64,000 bases of DNA from Thermodesulfobacteriota bacterium (GCA_028278625.1 JANQDY010000085.1:1-64000), one strand, 5' to 3'. Shown: positions 17,404 to 27,003, counted from the first letter of the stretch. The notes: generated by a model not told the origin, from the sequence alone. A program made the numbers and translations.

Positions 17404-18540
17404 ATGAGACTCCATGAATATGAAGGGGCGGATATTTTTGAAAAGATGAAGATTCCGGTACCGCGACGGGATGTGGCTGAATCGGTGGAAGACGCCGCGC
17501 GGATTGCGGGAGAAATCGGATACCCCGTGATTCTAAAGGCCCAGGTGCTGGTGGGAGGACGAGGACTGGCCGGCGGCATCAACGTGGCCGATACCCCGGA
17601 GGCCCTCGAAGATCTGGCAGGGGAACTCTTTGGAAAAGAAATCAAAGGACTTAAGGTTCGCAAGATCTTGGTCTGTGAGAAGGCGGACATTGAACAGGAA
17701 TTGTATATCGGCATCACCATTGACGGCTATTCGGGAAAGCCGGTGGTGGTTGCCAGCACCGAAGGGGGCGTTCATATCGAGGACGTGGCAAAGGAATCCC
17801 CGGACAAAATCGCATCGTTCCACGTGGATCCTGAATTCGGGCTTTACCCCTACCATGCCCGGAACCTTTTCAGAAAACTGGGTCTGGCACAGCGCACCCT
17901 CATTGCCTGCGCCGATGTGACGGTAAAATTGTACAAAATTTTCAGCACCCTTGAAGCCCTTCAGGTGGAAATCAATCCTCTGGCCGTATTGAGCAGCGGT
18001 GGTGTGCTGGCGGTAGATTCGGTGCTTGAAATCGACAACTCGGCCCTTTCAAGGATCAAGCACCCCTTGCCGGACTACCTGGAACGTATCGAGAACTCCT
18101 TGGAGCGAAAAGGGAAGGAGATCGGCGTCACCTATGTGGACCTGGATGGGGATATCGGCTTGATCAGCTCCGGCGCGGGTCTTGGGATGGCCAGCATGGA
18201 TATTATCGGAAAGCGTCTTAAGCCGGCCAATTTCCTGGAGACCGGAGGTGGTATCACCGCGGACCTGCTCTATAAATGCATGGATCTGGTCACCACGAAG
18301 AAGCGCCTCAAGGCAGTGTTCATCAACATTTACGGCGGCATCAACCCCATCCATGAAGGCGCCAAGGGAGTGGTGCGTTTCATAAAGGAAAACAATCTCC
18401 AAATTCCCGTAGTTGCCAAAGCCCTGGGAAACCACCAGGAGGAAACATGGGAGATCCTCCGCTCCGGCGGCGTCCACGTGGTAACCGATGTTGCCACCGA
18501 GGTCGCCATTGACAAACTGGTGGAGCTGGTTGCGCCGTAA
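17404..18540 (+). CDS. sucC: Succinate-CoA ligase beta subunit
   Basis: A 378-residue ATP-grasp protein beginning MRLHEYEGADIFEKMKIPVP as SucC usually does. The ATP-grasp loop VGGRGLAGGI is near residue 50, and VEINPLAVL and FINIYGGINP are typical of the metal and C-terminal CoA-ligase parts. With the alpha subunit it interconverts succinyl-CoA and succinate with nucleotide phosphorylation. It is close in length to SucC (about 388). A malate-CoA ligase is an alternative within the same superfamily, but the fumarase neighbour fits citric acid cycle use. AGGAAG precedes the ATG. Confidence 0.88.
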   Translation: MRLHEYEGADIFEKMKIPVPRRDVAESVEDAARIAGEIGYPVILKAQVLVGGRGLAGGINVADTPEALEDLAGELFGKEIKGLKVRKILVCEKADIEQELYIGITIDGYSGKPVVVASTEGGVHIEDVAKESPDKIASFHVDPEFGLYPYHARNLFRKLGLAQRTLIACADVTVKLYKIFSTLEALQVEINPLAVLSSGGVLAVDSVLEIDNSALSRIKHPLPDYLERIENSLERKGKEIGVTYVDLDGDIGLISSGAGLGMASMDIIGKRLKPANFLETGGGITADLLYKCMDLVTTKKRLKAVFINIYGGINPIHEGAKGVVRFIKENNLQIPVVAKALGNHQEETWEILRSGGVHVVTDVATEVAIDKLVELVAP

Positions 18541-18616
18541 AAGATGGGCACCGGATTGTCATCTTCTAGAACCATACCTAAAAATCGAAACGGATAGCGC
18601 CTAAAGAGGATTTATT

Positions 18617-19489
18617 ATGAGCATACTGATGGATAAAGAGACCCGTGTGATTGTGCAGGGAATCACGGGAAGAATAGGGAGTGTCCAGACCCGCTGGATG
18701 CTGGAATACGGAACGGCGGTGGTTGGAGGCGTAACGCCCGGAAAAGGGGGCAAAACCGTTGAAGGATTGCCGGTTTTTGACAGCGTCACGGAGGCGGTCC
18801 AGGAAACCGGCGCCAACGCATCGGTGTTTTTCGTTCCGGCCCCCTTTGTTCTGGATGCCTTTTATGAAACCGTGGATGCGGGAGTTGAACTGATCGTCAT
18901 TGTGCCGGAACATGTCCCCGTGCACGATGTCATGAGAATGAGATCCTATTTGGAAGGAAAGAACGTTGTGGCCTTGGGACCGACCACGCCGGGCATTTTG
19001 GTTCCCGGGAAAGGCAAGATGGGTATCATGCCGGCATCTCTCTTTGCCCCTGGCCGTGCGGGCATCATTTCCCGGAGCGGTACCCTTTCCTACGAATTCG
19101 CGGGGATCCTGTCTGAACAGAATGTCGGGCAGAGCACGGTGGTGGGCATGGGCGCGGACCCTGTGGTACTGACAAACCTGAGCGATATCCTTCAGGCCTT
19201 TGAAAAAGATGATGAAACCAAAGGGGTGATCATTGTCGGAGAGGTGGGAGGGGAACAGGAAGAGAAGGCTGCCGAGTTTATCTCCGATAATATGGAAAAG
19301 CCCGTGGCCGCATATGTCGCGGGACGCTTTTCGCCACAGGGAAAACGCATGGGGCATGCGGGCGCCATCGTTCGCGGTTCAGCAGGAACCGTGGAAGGAA
19401 AATGCGAAGCACTTAAGGACGCGGGCGTGACAGTGCTGGATAGTCCCATCGAAGTGGCCCAGTGGGCACTTGATAACGGCCTTCAGTAG
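18617..19489 (+). CDS. sucD: Succinate-CoA ligase alpha subunit
   Basis: A 290-residue protein with an N-terminal CoA-binding Rossmann domain (VIVQGITGRIGSVQTRWMLE) and a C-terminal ligase domain. The phosphohistidine loop is GHAGAIV near residue 245, as in SucD, and the phosphate-binding SRSGTLSYE is near residue 150. It pairs with the upstream beta subunit, 76 bp away. Together with fumarase it gives part of the citric acid cycle, oxidative or reductive. Confidence 0.9.
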   Translation: MSILMDKETRVIVQGITGRIGSVQTRWMLEYGTAVVGGVTPGKGGKTVEGLPVFDSVTEAVQETGANASVFFVPAPFVLDAFYETVDAGVELIVIVPEHVPVHDVMRMRSYLEGKNVVALGPTTPGILVPGKGKMGIMPASLFAPGRAGIISRSGTLSYEFAGILSEQNVGQSTVVGMGADPVVLTNLSDILQAFEKDDETKGVIIVGEVGGEQEEKAAEFISDNMEKPVAAYVAGRFSPQGKRMGHAGAIVRGSAGTVEGKCEALKDAGVTVLDSPIEVAQWALDNGLQ

Positions 19490-19544
19490 TACTGGGACGC
19501 CGCCTAGGACCTTAAACCGAAACGTCCGTCCGGAAAAGAGACAA

Positions 19545-20432
19545 TTGGCAAACCTGAAAACCTGGTTTCTGGCTGCGAGGCCGTGGTCGTTTTCCATGTC
19601 GGCCATTTCCGTCACCATCGGCGCCGTGTGGGGCACGGCGGGGGTGTTTTGGCTTGGCGGCTATGTTCTGACGCTTTTGGGAATGATATCCCTTCACGGG
19701 GCCACCAACCTGCTGAATGATTATTACGATGTGAAGAACAAGGTGGATACGCCGTCATCCCCAACGGTCAAATACCGGCCCCATCCTCTTGTTGAAGAAA
19801 CCATTTCGTTACGGCAGGTGCTGGCCCTCTCCCTGGCCCTTTACGGGTTGGGCATTGCCATCGGGCTCTATCTGGCCGCCACCCGCGGCTGGCCCATTCT
19901 CTTGATCGGCATCGTGGGAGTTCTGGCCGCCGTCTTTTATACGGCTCCCCCCTTTAACCTGAAATACCATGCCCTTGGAGAACCCACGGTCTTCATGCTG
20001 TGGGGCCCCCTGGCCATGCTGGGAGCCCATTATGTGCAGAAGCAGAGCTTTGCGCCCGCCGTTCTGTTGATATCTCTTCCTTTCGGAATCCTGGTAGGTC
20101 TTGTGCTTTTGGCCAACAATATCCGGGATATGGCCTATGATGAAAGGCAGGGGATCAAAACCCTGCCCGTCATTTTGGGAAGCCAGCACGGCAGGCGGGT
20201 CTATGGGGTCCTCATTTTTCTGGCGTTCTTCGGTGTCGTGATCATGAGCCTGCTGGGACCTTTGACCCCATGGTCCCTGCTGATTCTTCTGGCCCTCCCC
20301 TTGGTACGGCCTGTTTTCAAGATTGTGTCGGGAGACTGCCCCGCTGACGCAGATGCCCGCACAGCCAAGTTGGACACGGCTTTCGGCGTCCTTTTGCTGG
20401 TTTCCATACTTCTTGAACGATGCTTCAGATAG
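19545..20432 (+). CDS. UbiA/MenA-type prenyltransferase
   Basis: A 295-residue membrane enzyme with about eight or nine helices. The two Asp-rich prenyl-diphosphate motifs are NDYYDVKN and NNIRDMAYDERQGIKTL. It attaches a polyprenyl chain to an aromatic acceptor, most likely 1,4-dihydroxy-2-naphthoate in menaquinone synthesis (MenA), the usual quinone of anaerobes. The TTG at 19545 with GGAAAAGAG upstream is chosen since MANLKTWFLAARPWS matches the usual MenA start. A longer frame begins at 19470 with a charged extension. Other men genes are not in the window. Confidence 0.8.
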   Translation: MANLKTWFLAARPWSFSMSAISVTIGAVWGTAGVFWLGGYVLTLLGMISLHGATNLLNDYYDVKNKVDTPSSPTVKYRPHPLVEETISLRQVLALSLALYGLGIAIGLYLAATRGWPILLIGIVGVLAAVFYTAPPFNLKYHALGEPTVFMLWGPLAMLGAHYVQKQSFAPAVLLISLPFGILVGLVLLANNIRDMAYDERQGIKTLPVILGSQHGRRVYGVLIFLAFFGVVIMSLLGPLTPWSLLILLALPLVRPVFKIVSGDCPADADARTAKLDTAFGVLLLVSILLERCFR

Positions 20433-21055
20433 ACAAGAACCATAACGACCTGCGTCTTTTGGCCATGTGCATGACGGTTGCCGCCATCCTCTGGTTTGTC
20501 GCCTTTTTCGTACCGGTCGGCAATTTCTGGATAAAAATCACTCTGTCCGCGCTCTGTTTGGCATTTCTGGCGGTAATTTTTGGCGGATGGCCCCTCCCTT
20601 TCAAGGACCTGAACGGCCGGGCGGTCCTTTGGGGCGTTCTATCCGCTCTTTGCCTTTACGGTATTTTCTTGGCGGGAAACGCCATTTCAAAGGTGCTTTT
20701 TTCCTTTGCCCAAGGCCAAGTGGATGCCATCTACCAAAAAGGGGACAATGCACCCGGATGGGCCATCGGCCTGCTGCTGCTTTTAGTGACCAGCCCTTGT
20801 GAGGAGATCTTCTGGCGAGGGTTTCTTCAGCGCCGCCTGAGCCGCCGTCTCGGGAGTTTCGGCGGATGGATCACCGCTGCCGTTCTCTATGCGGCGGTGC
20901 ATATCTCTTCACTCAACTTCATGCTGGTGGGCGCGGCCGGCGTTGCGGGCCTTTTCTGGGGGTTTCTGTACTGGCGTCTCGGCACCCTTTGGCCAGTGGT
21001 GATTTCTCACGCCCTCTGGACCTGTCTCGCTTTTGCGGTGGCCCCTATTCATTAG
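20420..21055 (+). CDS. CPBP family intramembrane metalloprotease
   Basis: A 211-residue polytopic protein. The CAAX/Abi (CPBP) motifs are present in order: CEEIFWRGFLQRR (EExxxR), AAVHISSLNF and ISHALW, which supply the Glu and His residues of the active site. Bacterial members may process prenylated or other membrane substrates, but the role here is unknown. It overlaps the end of the prenyltransferase gene by 13 bp, so it is probably co-translated with it. Confidence 0.82.
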   Translation: MLQIDKNHNDLRLLAMCMTVAAILWFVAFFVPVGNFWIKITLSALCLAFLAVIFGGWPLPFKDLNGRAVLWGVLSALCLYGIFLAGNAISKVLFSFAQGQVDAIYQKGDNAPGWAIGLLLLLVTSPCEEIFWRGFLQRRLSRRLGSFGGWITAAVLYAAVHISSLNFMLVGAAGVAGLFWGFLYWRLGTLWPVVISHALWTCLAFAVAPIH

Positions 21056-21159
21056 TCTGTGATATAGTCTCCGGAATGAACATCTTCTTCAGTGTCTTTG
21101 TTGTTGGCCCAAACCGTTTTTCAAATCTCCCCGGTTGACCGGTGAAAAAGGCTAGCATC

Positions 21160-22137
21160 ATGAAGGAAAAATCGCTACTTCTTCCAGTTGTTGCCGCCGC
21201 CGCCTTTTCGTGGACAACAATCATGATCGGGCTGTATTGGTGGGGATTGAAAAAAGAAAAGGAGGAACTGTACAACCTGGCCAATCAGCAGGCAAAATCG
21301 TTTTTCCAGGAAATTGTAACAACCAGATCATGGAACGCGAAACACGGCGGTGTTTACGTGCCGGTCACCGATGAAACCCAGCCGAACCCCTATCTTAAAG
21401 ACCCCGCCCGAGATGTTGTCACGGTAACGGGGTTGAAGCTGACCAAAATCAATCCCGCCTTCATGACCCGGCAGATTGGGGAAATCGCCGCCCAGAAAAA
21501 CATGGTCATATTTCATATAACGAGCGCAACACCCATTCGCCCAGGAAACTCCCCGGACCCATGGGAAATGATGGCAATTGAAAAATTCAAGAACGGTCTG
21601 GATGAGATCCTGGAGCTCAAAGAGGGCCCATCCGGAGAGAGACGCTTCCGCTATATGGCGCCGCTTTGGGTGGAAAAGAACTGCCTCAAATGCCATGCGG
21701 CCCAGGGGTACGCGGAAGGAGATTTGAGGGGAGGCATCAGTGTCACCATCGATGCCGAAGCCATGTTATCCTCACAACGATCAACCTTCTCCAATATGAC
21801 CATCGCCTATGGATGTATCTGGGTTTTAGGGCTGTTTGGCATTTTTGGAGGCCACCGTTTGTTGAAAAAACAGGAAAAAGCGCGGTTTCGGGTGATCAGG
21901 GAGCTGGGACAGACAGAAGAAGCCCTGCGCAAGGAACGGGACAAGTTGAGAGCGGCTTTGGATGAAGTGAGACACCTAAGCGGATTGCTCCCCATTTGCG
22001 CCAACTGCAAGAAAATACGGGACGACAAAGGGTATTGGAATCGGATTGAAAAATACATTTGCGACCACTCTGAAGCCCAGTTCAGTCACAGCATCTGTCC
22101 TGATTGCGCAAAGAAACTCTATCCCGAACTCAAATGA
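21160..22137 (+). CDS. Heme-type (Tll0287-like) sensor with Cys-rich tail
   Basis: A 325-residue membrane protein. A transmembrane helix (about 6-28) precedes a periplasmic DUF3365/Tll0287-like domain with a c-type heme site CLKCH near residues 175-179. A second helix (about 216-236) and a coiled coil (EKARFRVIRELGQTEEALRK) follow. The C-terminal module LLPICANCKKIRDDKGYW...CPDCAKKLYP has two CxxC pairs, a tail often seen on signalling proteins of this group. No kinase or cyclase domain is present. ATG 21160 is preferred over GTG 21142 because AAAAAGG is well spaced. Probably a redox or ligand sensor. Confidence 0.7.
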   Translation: MKEKSLLLPVVAAAAFSWTTIMIGLYWWGLKKEKEELYNLANQQAKSFFQEIVTTRSWNAKHGGVYVPVTDETQPNPYLKDPARDVVTVTGLKLTKINPAFMTRQIGEIAAQKNMVIFHITSATPIRPGNSPDPWEMMAIEKFKNGLDEILELKEGPSGERRFRYMAPLWVEKNCLKCHAAQGYAEGDLRGGISVTIDAEAMLSSQRSTFSNMTIAYGCIWVLGLFGIFGGHRLLKKQEKARFRVIRELGQTEEALRKERDKLRAALDEVRHLSGLLPICANCKKIRDDKGYWNRIEKYICDHSEAQFSHSICPDCAKKLYPELK

Positions 22138-22168
22138 AACTGCAAAAAGGAAACCTCCTCTCACTCAT

Positions 22169-22825
22169 ATGAAGAAGCTCATCGTCGGCCTATATTTAAT
22201 CACCGCCATTTGCGGCTTGATCGATTCCGTATGTTTTCTCGCATTGGGAGGTGTGTTTGCCGAAATCATGACCGGAAATATTTTGTTCATGGCCTTCTCC
22301 ATCGGTTCCGGGCACGATGTGGAAACAATCTCCAAATTCATGCTGCCCATCGCGGCCTTTATTATCGGTGCCGTTTTGGGCGGCCGACTGCTTCAAGGTG
22401 CAGATAAGGCCAAAGAACATCGAATCGGCTTTATCGTGGAGTATTGCCTGTTGATCACCGCAACAATGATTGCCATCCTGGGGAACCCGCACGCCAACAA
22501 CATGACCGGTCAGTTGATTATTGCGTCGCTGGCCCTGGCCATGGGGCTTCAGAATGCTCTGATACGCTATCATGGCGTTCCGGATCTGGCCACCAACGTG
22601 ATGACGCTTACCTTTGCCGCTGTGTGCGCCGAATCCAAACTGGCGGGTTGGGACAACCGCAACAAATGGCGGCGGAGAACCGCATCCATCACGCTATTCG
22701 TCACCAGTGCTATTACCGGCGCTTATCTTCAGCGCTTTGGTATCTACTGGCCTTTGGTGATTTCAAGCGTGATCTTCACCATTGCCCTTGTGCCGCTGTT
22801 AAAAGGTGAAAGGCCCAACGCTTAA
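22169..22825 (+). CDS. DUF1275 (YoaK-like) membrane protein
   Basis: A 218-residue protein with about six hydrophobic segments. GLIDSVCFLALGGVFAEIMTG is the typical DUF1275 signature, followed by the AMGLQNALIRYHGVPDLATNVMT block. The start MKKLIVGLYL at 22169 avoids overlap with the sensor gene. Function of the family is unknown. It follows the sensor gene by 31 bp on the same strand. Confidence 0.75.
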   Translation: MKKLIVGLYLITAICGLIDSVCFLALGGVFAEIMTGNILFMAFSIGSGHDVETISKFMLPIAAFIIGAVLGGRLLQGADKAKEHRIGFIVEYCLLITATMIAILGNPHANNMTGQLIIASLALAMGLQNALIRYHGVPDLATNVMTLTFAAVCAESKLAGWDNRNKWRRRTASITLFVTSAITGAYLQRFGIYWPLVISSVIFTIALVPLLKGERPNA

Positions 22826-22827
22826 CC

Positions 22828-23076
22828 ATGGGTCTGCCGTCAATTGGAAAAACCATACAACCTAACAGAAGCCAGACCGTCATCGGTCTTCTCACGGCGG
22901 TATACGGTGTGGGTCAGATATTGGCCCCCCTGGTTTCCGGGGCGCTTTCAATCCACAGCGGCAATTTTGCATCTTCCCTCACGCTTTCGGCAGCCGTCAT
23001 TGCACTCGGTGGCGTATTTCTGATAATGGGGAGCATAAAAACGCACAGGCGCCAAAGCAGAATCCACGGTGACTAA
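22828..23076 (+). pseudogene. C-terminal remnant of an MFS transporter (YbfB-like)
   Basis: An 82-codon frame encoding only the last two transmembrane segments of a transporter (VIGLLTAVYGVGQILAPLVS, then LTLSAAVIALGGVFLIMG). This matches the C-terminal end of YbfB/YjiJ-type MFS proteins of about 400 residues. The first 300 or so residues are missing. It begins two bases after the DUF1275 stop, so a deletion probably joined them. Confidence 0.6.
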
Positions 23077-23089
23077 AATTGCCTCTTTC

Positions 23090-24268
23090 TCATTTGCCGA
23101 AACGCTTTTTTCCCGGCTTCAGCCGGTAGATGAGAAATCCCGCAAATAGTGCGGCACCTGCTACCAGAAAAAGCGTTTCATAACCACCCCATTCCCCGAT
23201 GTATCCCAGGATAATGGAGCCGGAAAAGACACCCGCGTCGATGCCCCCCGTAAAAATGCCGTTTATTTTGCCGCGAACCCCTTTTGGTTCATCACGCAGT
23301 GCAAACGCGTTCATGGAAGGGAAAAGAAAACCGTGTCCGCACCCGCTCATGAGCCCCGCCAGAAGCAGTACCCCTTTCCCTCCCAATGCCGTGAGCACCA
23401 GAAATCCGGTGCCTGTTATAATAAAGGCATAGGGGATCACCCGTTCTTCACCCACCCGGTCTGCCAGCCGTCCACCGAAAAATCGTGTAAACGACGCTGC
23501 TGAAGAGTAAGCAACGTAATAGAGGGAAATGAAGGCAATCCCTTTTTCCTGGGCAAAGGGAGAAACGAAATTGCTTGAAGCGGCCAGTCCAAAACCGAAA
23601 AGAAGGGCCAGAGCCGTTATCAGCACCATTTTGCTTCTTCCCAGGACAGTGAAAAAGGAGATTTCCGACCCGCTCATATGATGCTCATAGGACTCCCTGA
23701 GAGGGAGTTGGAGGCCGAATCCCAGAAACGACATCATGGCTGCGGCGAGAAAAAAGAAGCCGAAACCCAGCTCCCGAATGACAATTTCGCCAATCACCGG
23801 ACCAATGGCCATTCCCACCAGCGCCGTCACGCCGTACATGCCGATCCCCTCATTCAGACGCTGTTCCGGAACGATGTCCGCCACGAAAGTGAACCCGGCG
23901 GTGAAACAGATGGCCAGTCCAACCCCATGAAGAAGCCTGACCAGAATAAGCGGAAGATAGAATCCTGCGAGTTCACCATGGAACAGCAGATAGCTGAGGG
24001 CCAAAACACCGTTGATCAGACATCCGGTGCTGTAGCAGCGTTTCCTTCCAAACCGGTCGATCATCTCGGAGATCCAGGGGCGGCAGAGAACCGACGATAG
24101 CACGGTGGCCCCCATGATAATGCCGATATCCGCCTTTGAGCCTCCATGGGCAACCAGAAAGATGGGAAACATGAAAAAACAGCCAAGGCTCGATACCGTA
24201 AAGAAATTCGCCGCGGCGATGAGGAGAAAAGATGGCGTATAGACAGCTGGCTGGTTGCTTGATTTCAA
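23090..24268 (-). CDS. MFS transporter
   Basis: A 392-residue protein with twelve hydrophobic segments. The loop 2-3 motif is degenerate (RPWISEMIDRFGRKRCYSTG), with a matching loop in the second half (GGRLADRVGEERVIPYA). This arrangement is typical of drug or metabolite exporters. It lies 53 bp after the CobW-like gene on the same strand, possibly at the end of the long minus-strand cluster. Substrate unknown. Confidence 0.8.
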   Translation of the reverse strand: MKSSNQPAVYTPSFLLIAAANFFTVSSLGCFFMFPIFLVAHGGSKADIGIIMGATVLSSVLCRPWISEMIDRFGRKRCYSTGCLINGVLALSYLLFHGELAGFYLPLILVRLLHGVGLAICFTAGFTFVADIVPEQRLNEGIGMYGVTALVGMAIGPVIGEIVIRELGFGFFFLAAAMMSFLGFGLQLPLRESYEHHMSGSEISFFTVLGRSKMVLITALALLFGFGLAASSNFVSPFAQEKGIAFISLYYVAYSSAASFTRFFGGRLADRVGEERVIPYAFIITGTGFLVLTALGGKGVLLLAGLMSGCGHGFLFPSMNAFALRDEPKGVRGKINGIFTGGIDAGVFSGSIILGYIGEWGGYETLFLVAGAALFAGFLIYRLKPGKKRFGK

Positions 24269-24321
24269 TGGTTACTCGTTACAAAATGGGACCAGGTTCT
24301 CTGAAGTGTGTGGATTGAGCA

Positions 24322-25296
24322 CTAGCGGCGTTGGTCAAGTGCGCTCTTAAGGGACGCTTTCATGGCATCTCTGTCTTGGTCCTTTACGATCACGACGAGT
24401 TCGCTTTTTAGAAGCCCTTGGCCGTGATCTTTCATTTCAAGACCGCTTGACGAGAAATGAAGGAGGCGGTTGCCTTTTTCCGTTCTTAAGAGACCCTTTG
24501 CCCGAATGATCTTTTCCCGGTGCCGTTCAAAGAATTCTTTTAGCGCACTTTGGGAAATGGCGGTATCAAGCCCAACGGATATGCTCGCGAATCCTTCGGT
24601 GCTGTCGTGGAAATCCTGGATCTGCTGGAGCGCATGATTCAGCGGAAAAAGATCCTTTTCGGGGCTATCCTGGAACCGTTCGCTTTCTCTTGGAGAAACG
24701 TCGCCGTTTATTTCAGGAAACAAATCGCCGTATTCTATTTTTCCGTAGGTGGTTTCATAAATCCGTTTGCGGTCTCTGGTAAAGGATCTCAATCGATTTT
24801 GCAATGAAAAAAGGGTCTCTTCGTCAACCAGGTCTATCTTGTTTAAGATGATAACGTCCGCGTCCTCGATCTGGAAATTGATAATGGGCATTTTGTGCCC
24901 CACCCTGGCATAAACCGGTGCATCCAGAAACGTAATGACCCCTTTGGAAAATACTTTTTGGGAAAGCCGCTTCAGATGAAAATCCGAGACAATTTGCTTT
25001 GGTCTCGCAACCCCCGTGGTTTCAAGAATGATAAAGTCGGGAGCATTGTCTTCCACAATGGCGATCAAGGCATCGGCAAGCTCCCCTCTGAGTGTGCAGC
25101 AGATACACCCCTGGGTGATCTCCCGAAGCAGATAATCCCTATTCTCGATAATCTTTCCGTCAATGCCGATCTCACCCAGTTCATTGACGATAATCGCCAC
25201 ATTTACGGTTCCGGGGATTCGGGAGAGAAGGCCGTTTAAGAATGTGGTTTTTCCGGCACCCAGAAAACCGGATATGGTATAAACAGGTGTTCTCAT
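24322..25296 (-). CDS. CobW/COG0523-family GTPase
   Basis: A 324-residue G3E GTPase. Walker A is GFLGAGKTTFLN near residues 9-20. The family's metal motif CxCC appears as GCICCTLR near residues 64-71. The base-specific motif is NKIDLVDEE. COG0523 proteins are zinc, cobalt or nickel chaperones or insertases, and CobW itself works in cobalamin synthesis. It sits downstream of a cluster with a corrinoid protein and a zinc-type methyltransferase, so metal delivery to that system is an inference. A 159-bp gap separates it from the ABC transporter. Confidence 0.8.
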   Translation of the reverse strand: MRTPVYTISGFLGAGKTTFLNGLLSRIPGTVNVAIIVNELGEIGIDGKIIENRDYLLREITQGCICCTLRGELADALIAIVEDNAPDFIILETTGVARPKQIVSDFHLKRLSQKVFSKGVITFLDAPVYARVGHKMPIINFQIEDADVIILNKIDLVDEETLFSLQNRLRSFTRDRKRIYETTYGKIEYGDLFPEINGDVSPRESERFQDSPEKDLFPLNHALQQIQDFHDSTEGFASISVGLDTAISQSALKEFFERHREKIIRAKGLLRTEKGNRLLHFSSSGLEMKDHGQGLLKSELVVIVKDQDRDAMKASLKSALDQRR

Positions 25297-25455
25297 TGCT
25301 TCTCGGTCTGATCCTTTTTTTTAAATGAGCCATTCTATCAATCAGCTCATCCCTGTCAAAGGCAAATTGTCGATTCATCATTATTTTGACATTCAGGAAC
25401 CGACCGTTTGAAAAGCTCTCAGATACGGCAAGCGCAGCAAATGCGGTGGGGTGAC

Positions 25456-27003
25456 TTAATCCATGGATACTTCTGAAGGGCGTGAAGGTTTTTCTCCGAC
25501 AGGGTCAACGTGCAGACATTTCAGGATGTATTCCTCGGTACTCTCCTCGTAAGTGCACTCGTTTGTAATCCGTCCCTGGTTCATGACCAGTATTCTATCC
25601 GATACCGTGATCAGTTCGGGCAGTTCAGAGGAAATTACAATAATCGCTTTTCCCTGTTTTTTCAGCCGAACCAGCAGCCGGTGAATTTCGGCTTTCGATT
25701 TTACATCCACACCCCTTGTTGGCTCATCGAAGATAAGAATGGGCAAATCCCTTTCGAGCCATTTTCCAATCATGACCTTTTGCTGATTGCCACCGGAAAG
25801 GTTGCCGACGAATTTCTTGAGGGAGGGGGGCTTCACATTCAGGTTTGCGACCATTTGAGAAGCGTTGTTCCGGATGGAATCGAGCTTTAAAATACCAAAT
25901 ACCCGGGCAAAAAACGCGATGGTGGTGATACTTAGGTTCTCGCCCACACTTCGTATCAGGGCCAGCCCTTCATGCTGGCGGTCTCCCGGAATAAAACCGA
26001 TACCGGCCTCCATGGCATCAATGGGATTTCTGATTTCCACCTTTTCACCATTTATGTAGACATCGCCTTCATCCGGTTTCATGAGTCCAAAGATGGCTCT
26101 GACAAACCGCGATCTTCCGGAGCCTTTTAGACCGGCCAAGCCCAGGATTTCATTTTTCCTTAAGCTGATATTGATATCGTGAAATGATTTCTTAAGAGAG
26201 AAATTCCGACATTTCAGCATCTCAGTACTGGAAACGGAAACCTTGTCACCGTTTCCGTTAGTACTGGAAATCCCTTCTTCGCCCACCATCATTCGAATAA
26301 TCTCTTCATGGGACGTTTCCTCTGGCTTTTTTTCACCCACTTTCCTTCCGTCCCGCAGAACAAAGATCTTATCCGAAATCTGAAAGGTTTCCCGTAACCG
26401 GTGGCTGATATAGATGATGCCAATGTCGGATTTTTTAAGTTTTTTGATGATCTTGAACAAATGGTTGACGCCAACCTGATCAAGCGGTGCGGTCACTTCA
26501 TCCAGAATCAAAATCCGGGGGTCCTGAAGCATCACCTTGGAGATGGCAACCGCCTCTTTTTCGGCCATCGTCATGTCAGCCACTTCTTTTTCGGGATCAA
26601 ATGCGATGCCGATTTCATCCAGGATCATGTTGGCGCGCTTCTCCATCCATTTGTTGTCCGTCATGAGCCAGGCGCGGGTTCTTTCTTGTCCGAGAAAGAG
26701 ATTTTCGGTGCCGGTCATATTGGCGGCAAGCGTCGGTTCCTGATGGACGTATCCGATGCCATGCTTTCTCGCGATACCGGGATTATCGATGTGCACGCGA
26801 TTGCCATCGATTAGAATTTTGCCTTTTTCGGGGGAATAGACGCCTCCTATGACGCTCATCAGTGTTGACTTGCCGGCGCCGTTTTCTCCAACCAGCGAAA
26901 TCACTTCTCCGGCATTGAGCTCAAAGTCAACATCCTGCAGAGCGACAATCCCAGGAAAGACCTTCTCTATTTTTTTTAATTGAAGGAGCGGCGGGTTCTC
27001 CAT
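25456..27003 (-). CDS. Sugar-type ABC transporter ATPase (two domains)
   Basis: A 515-residue tandem ATPase of the RbsA/XylG type. Domain 1 has VGENGAGKST but a degenerate signature (DMTMAEKEAVAISK where LSxxQQQ is usual) and DEVTAPLD instead of DEPTSAL. Domain 2 has GLKGSGRSRFV in place of a standard Walker A, an intact LSGGNQQKV and DEPTRGVD. Asymmetry between the halves is usual in this family, but the loss in the first signature is marked. The ATG at 27003 (MENPPLLQL) is the likely start. It energises uptake with the two permeases upstream. Confidence 0.85.
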   Translation of the reverse strand: MENPPLLQLKKIEKVFPGIVALQDVDFELNAGEVISLVGENGAGKSTLMSVIGGVYSPEKGKILIDGNRVHIDNPGIARKHGIGYVHQEPTLAANMTGTENLFLGQERTRAWLMTDNKWMEKRANMILDEIGIAFDPEKEVADMTMAEKEAVAISKVMLQDPRILILDEVTAPLDQVGVNHLFKIIKKLKKSDIGIIYISHRLRETFQISDKIFVLRDGRKVGEKKPEETSHEEIIRMMVGEEGISSTNGNGDKVSVSSTEMLKCRNFSLKKSFHDINISLRKNEILGLAGLKGSGRSRFVRAIFGLMKPDEGDVYINGEKVEIRNPIDAMEAGIGFIPGDRQHEGLALIRSVGENLSITTIAFFARVFGILKLDSIRNNASQMVANLNVKPPSLKKFVGNLSGGNQQKVMIGKWLERDLPILIFDEPTRGVDVKSKAEIHRLLVRLKKQGKAIIVISSELPELITVSDRILVMNQGRITNECTYEESTEEYILKCLHVDPVGEKPSRPSEVSMD

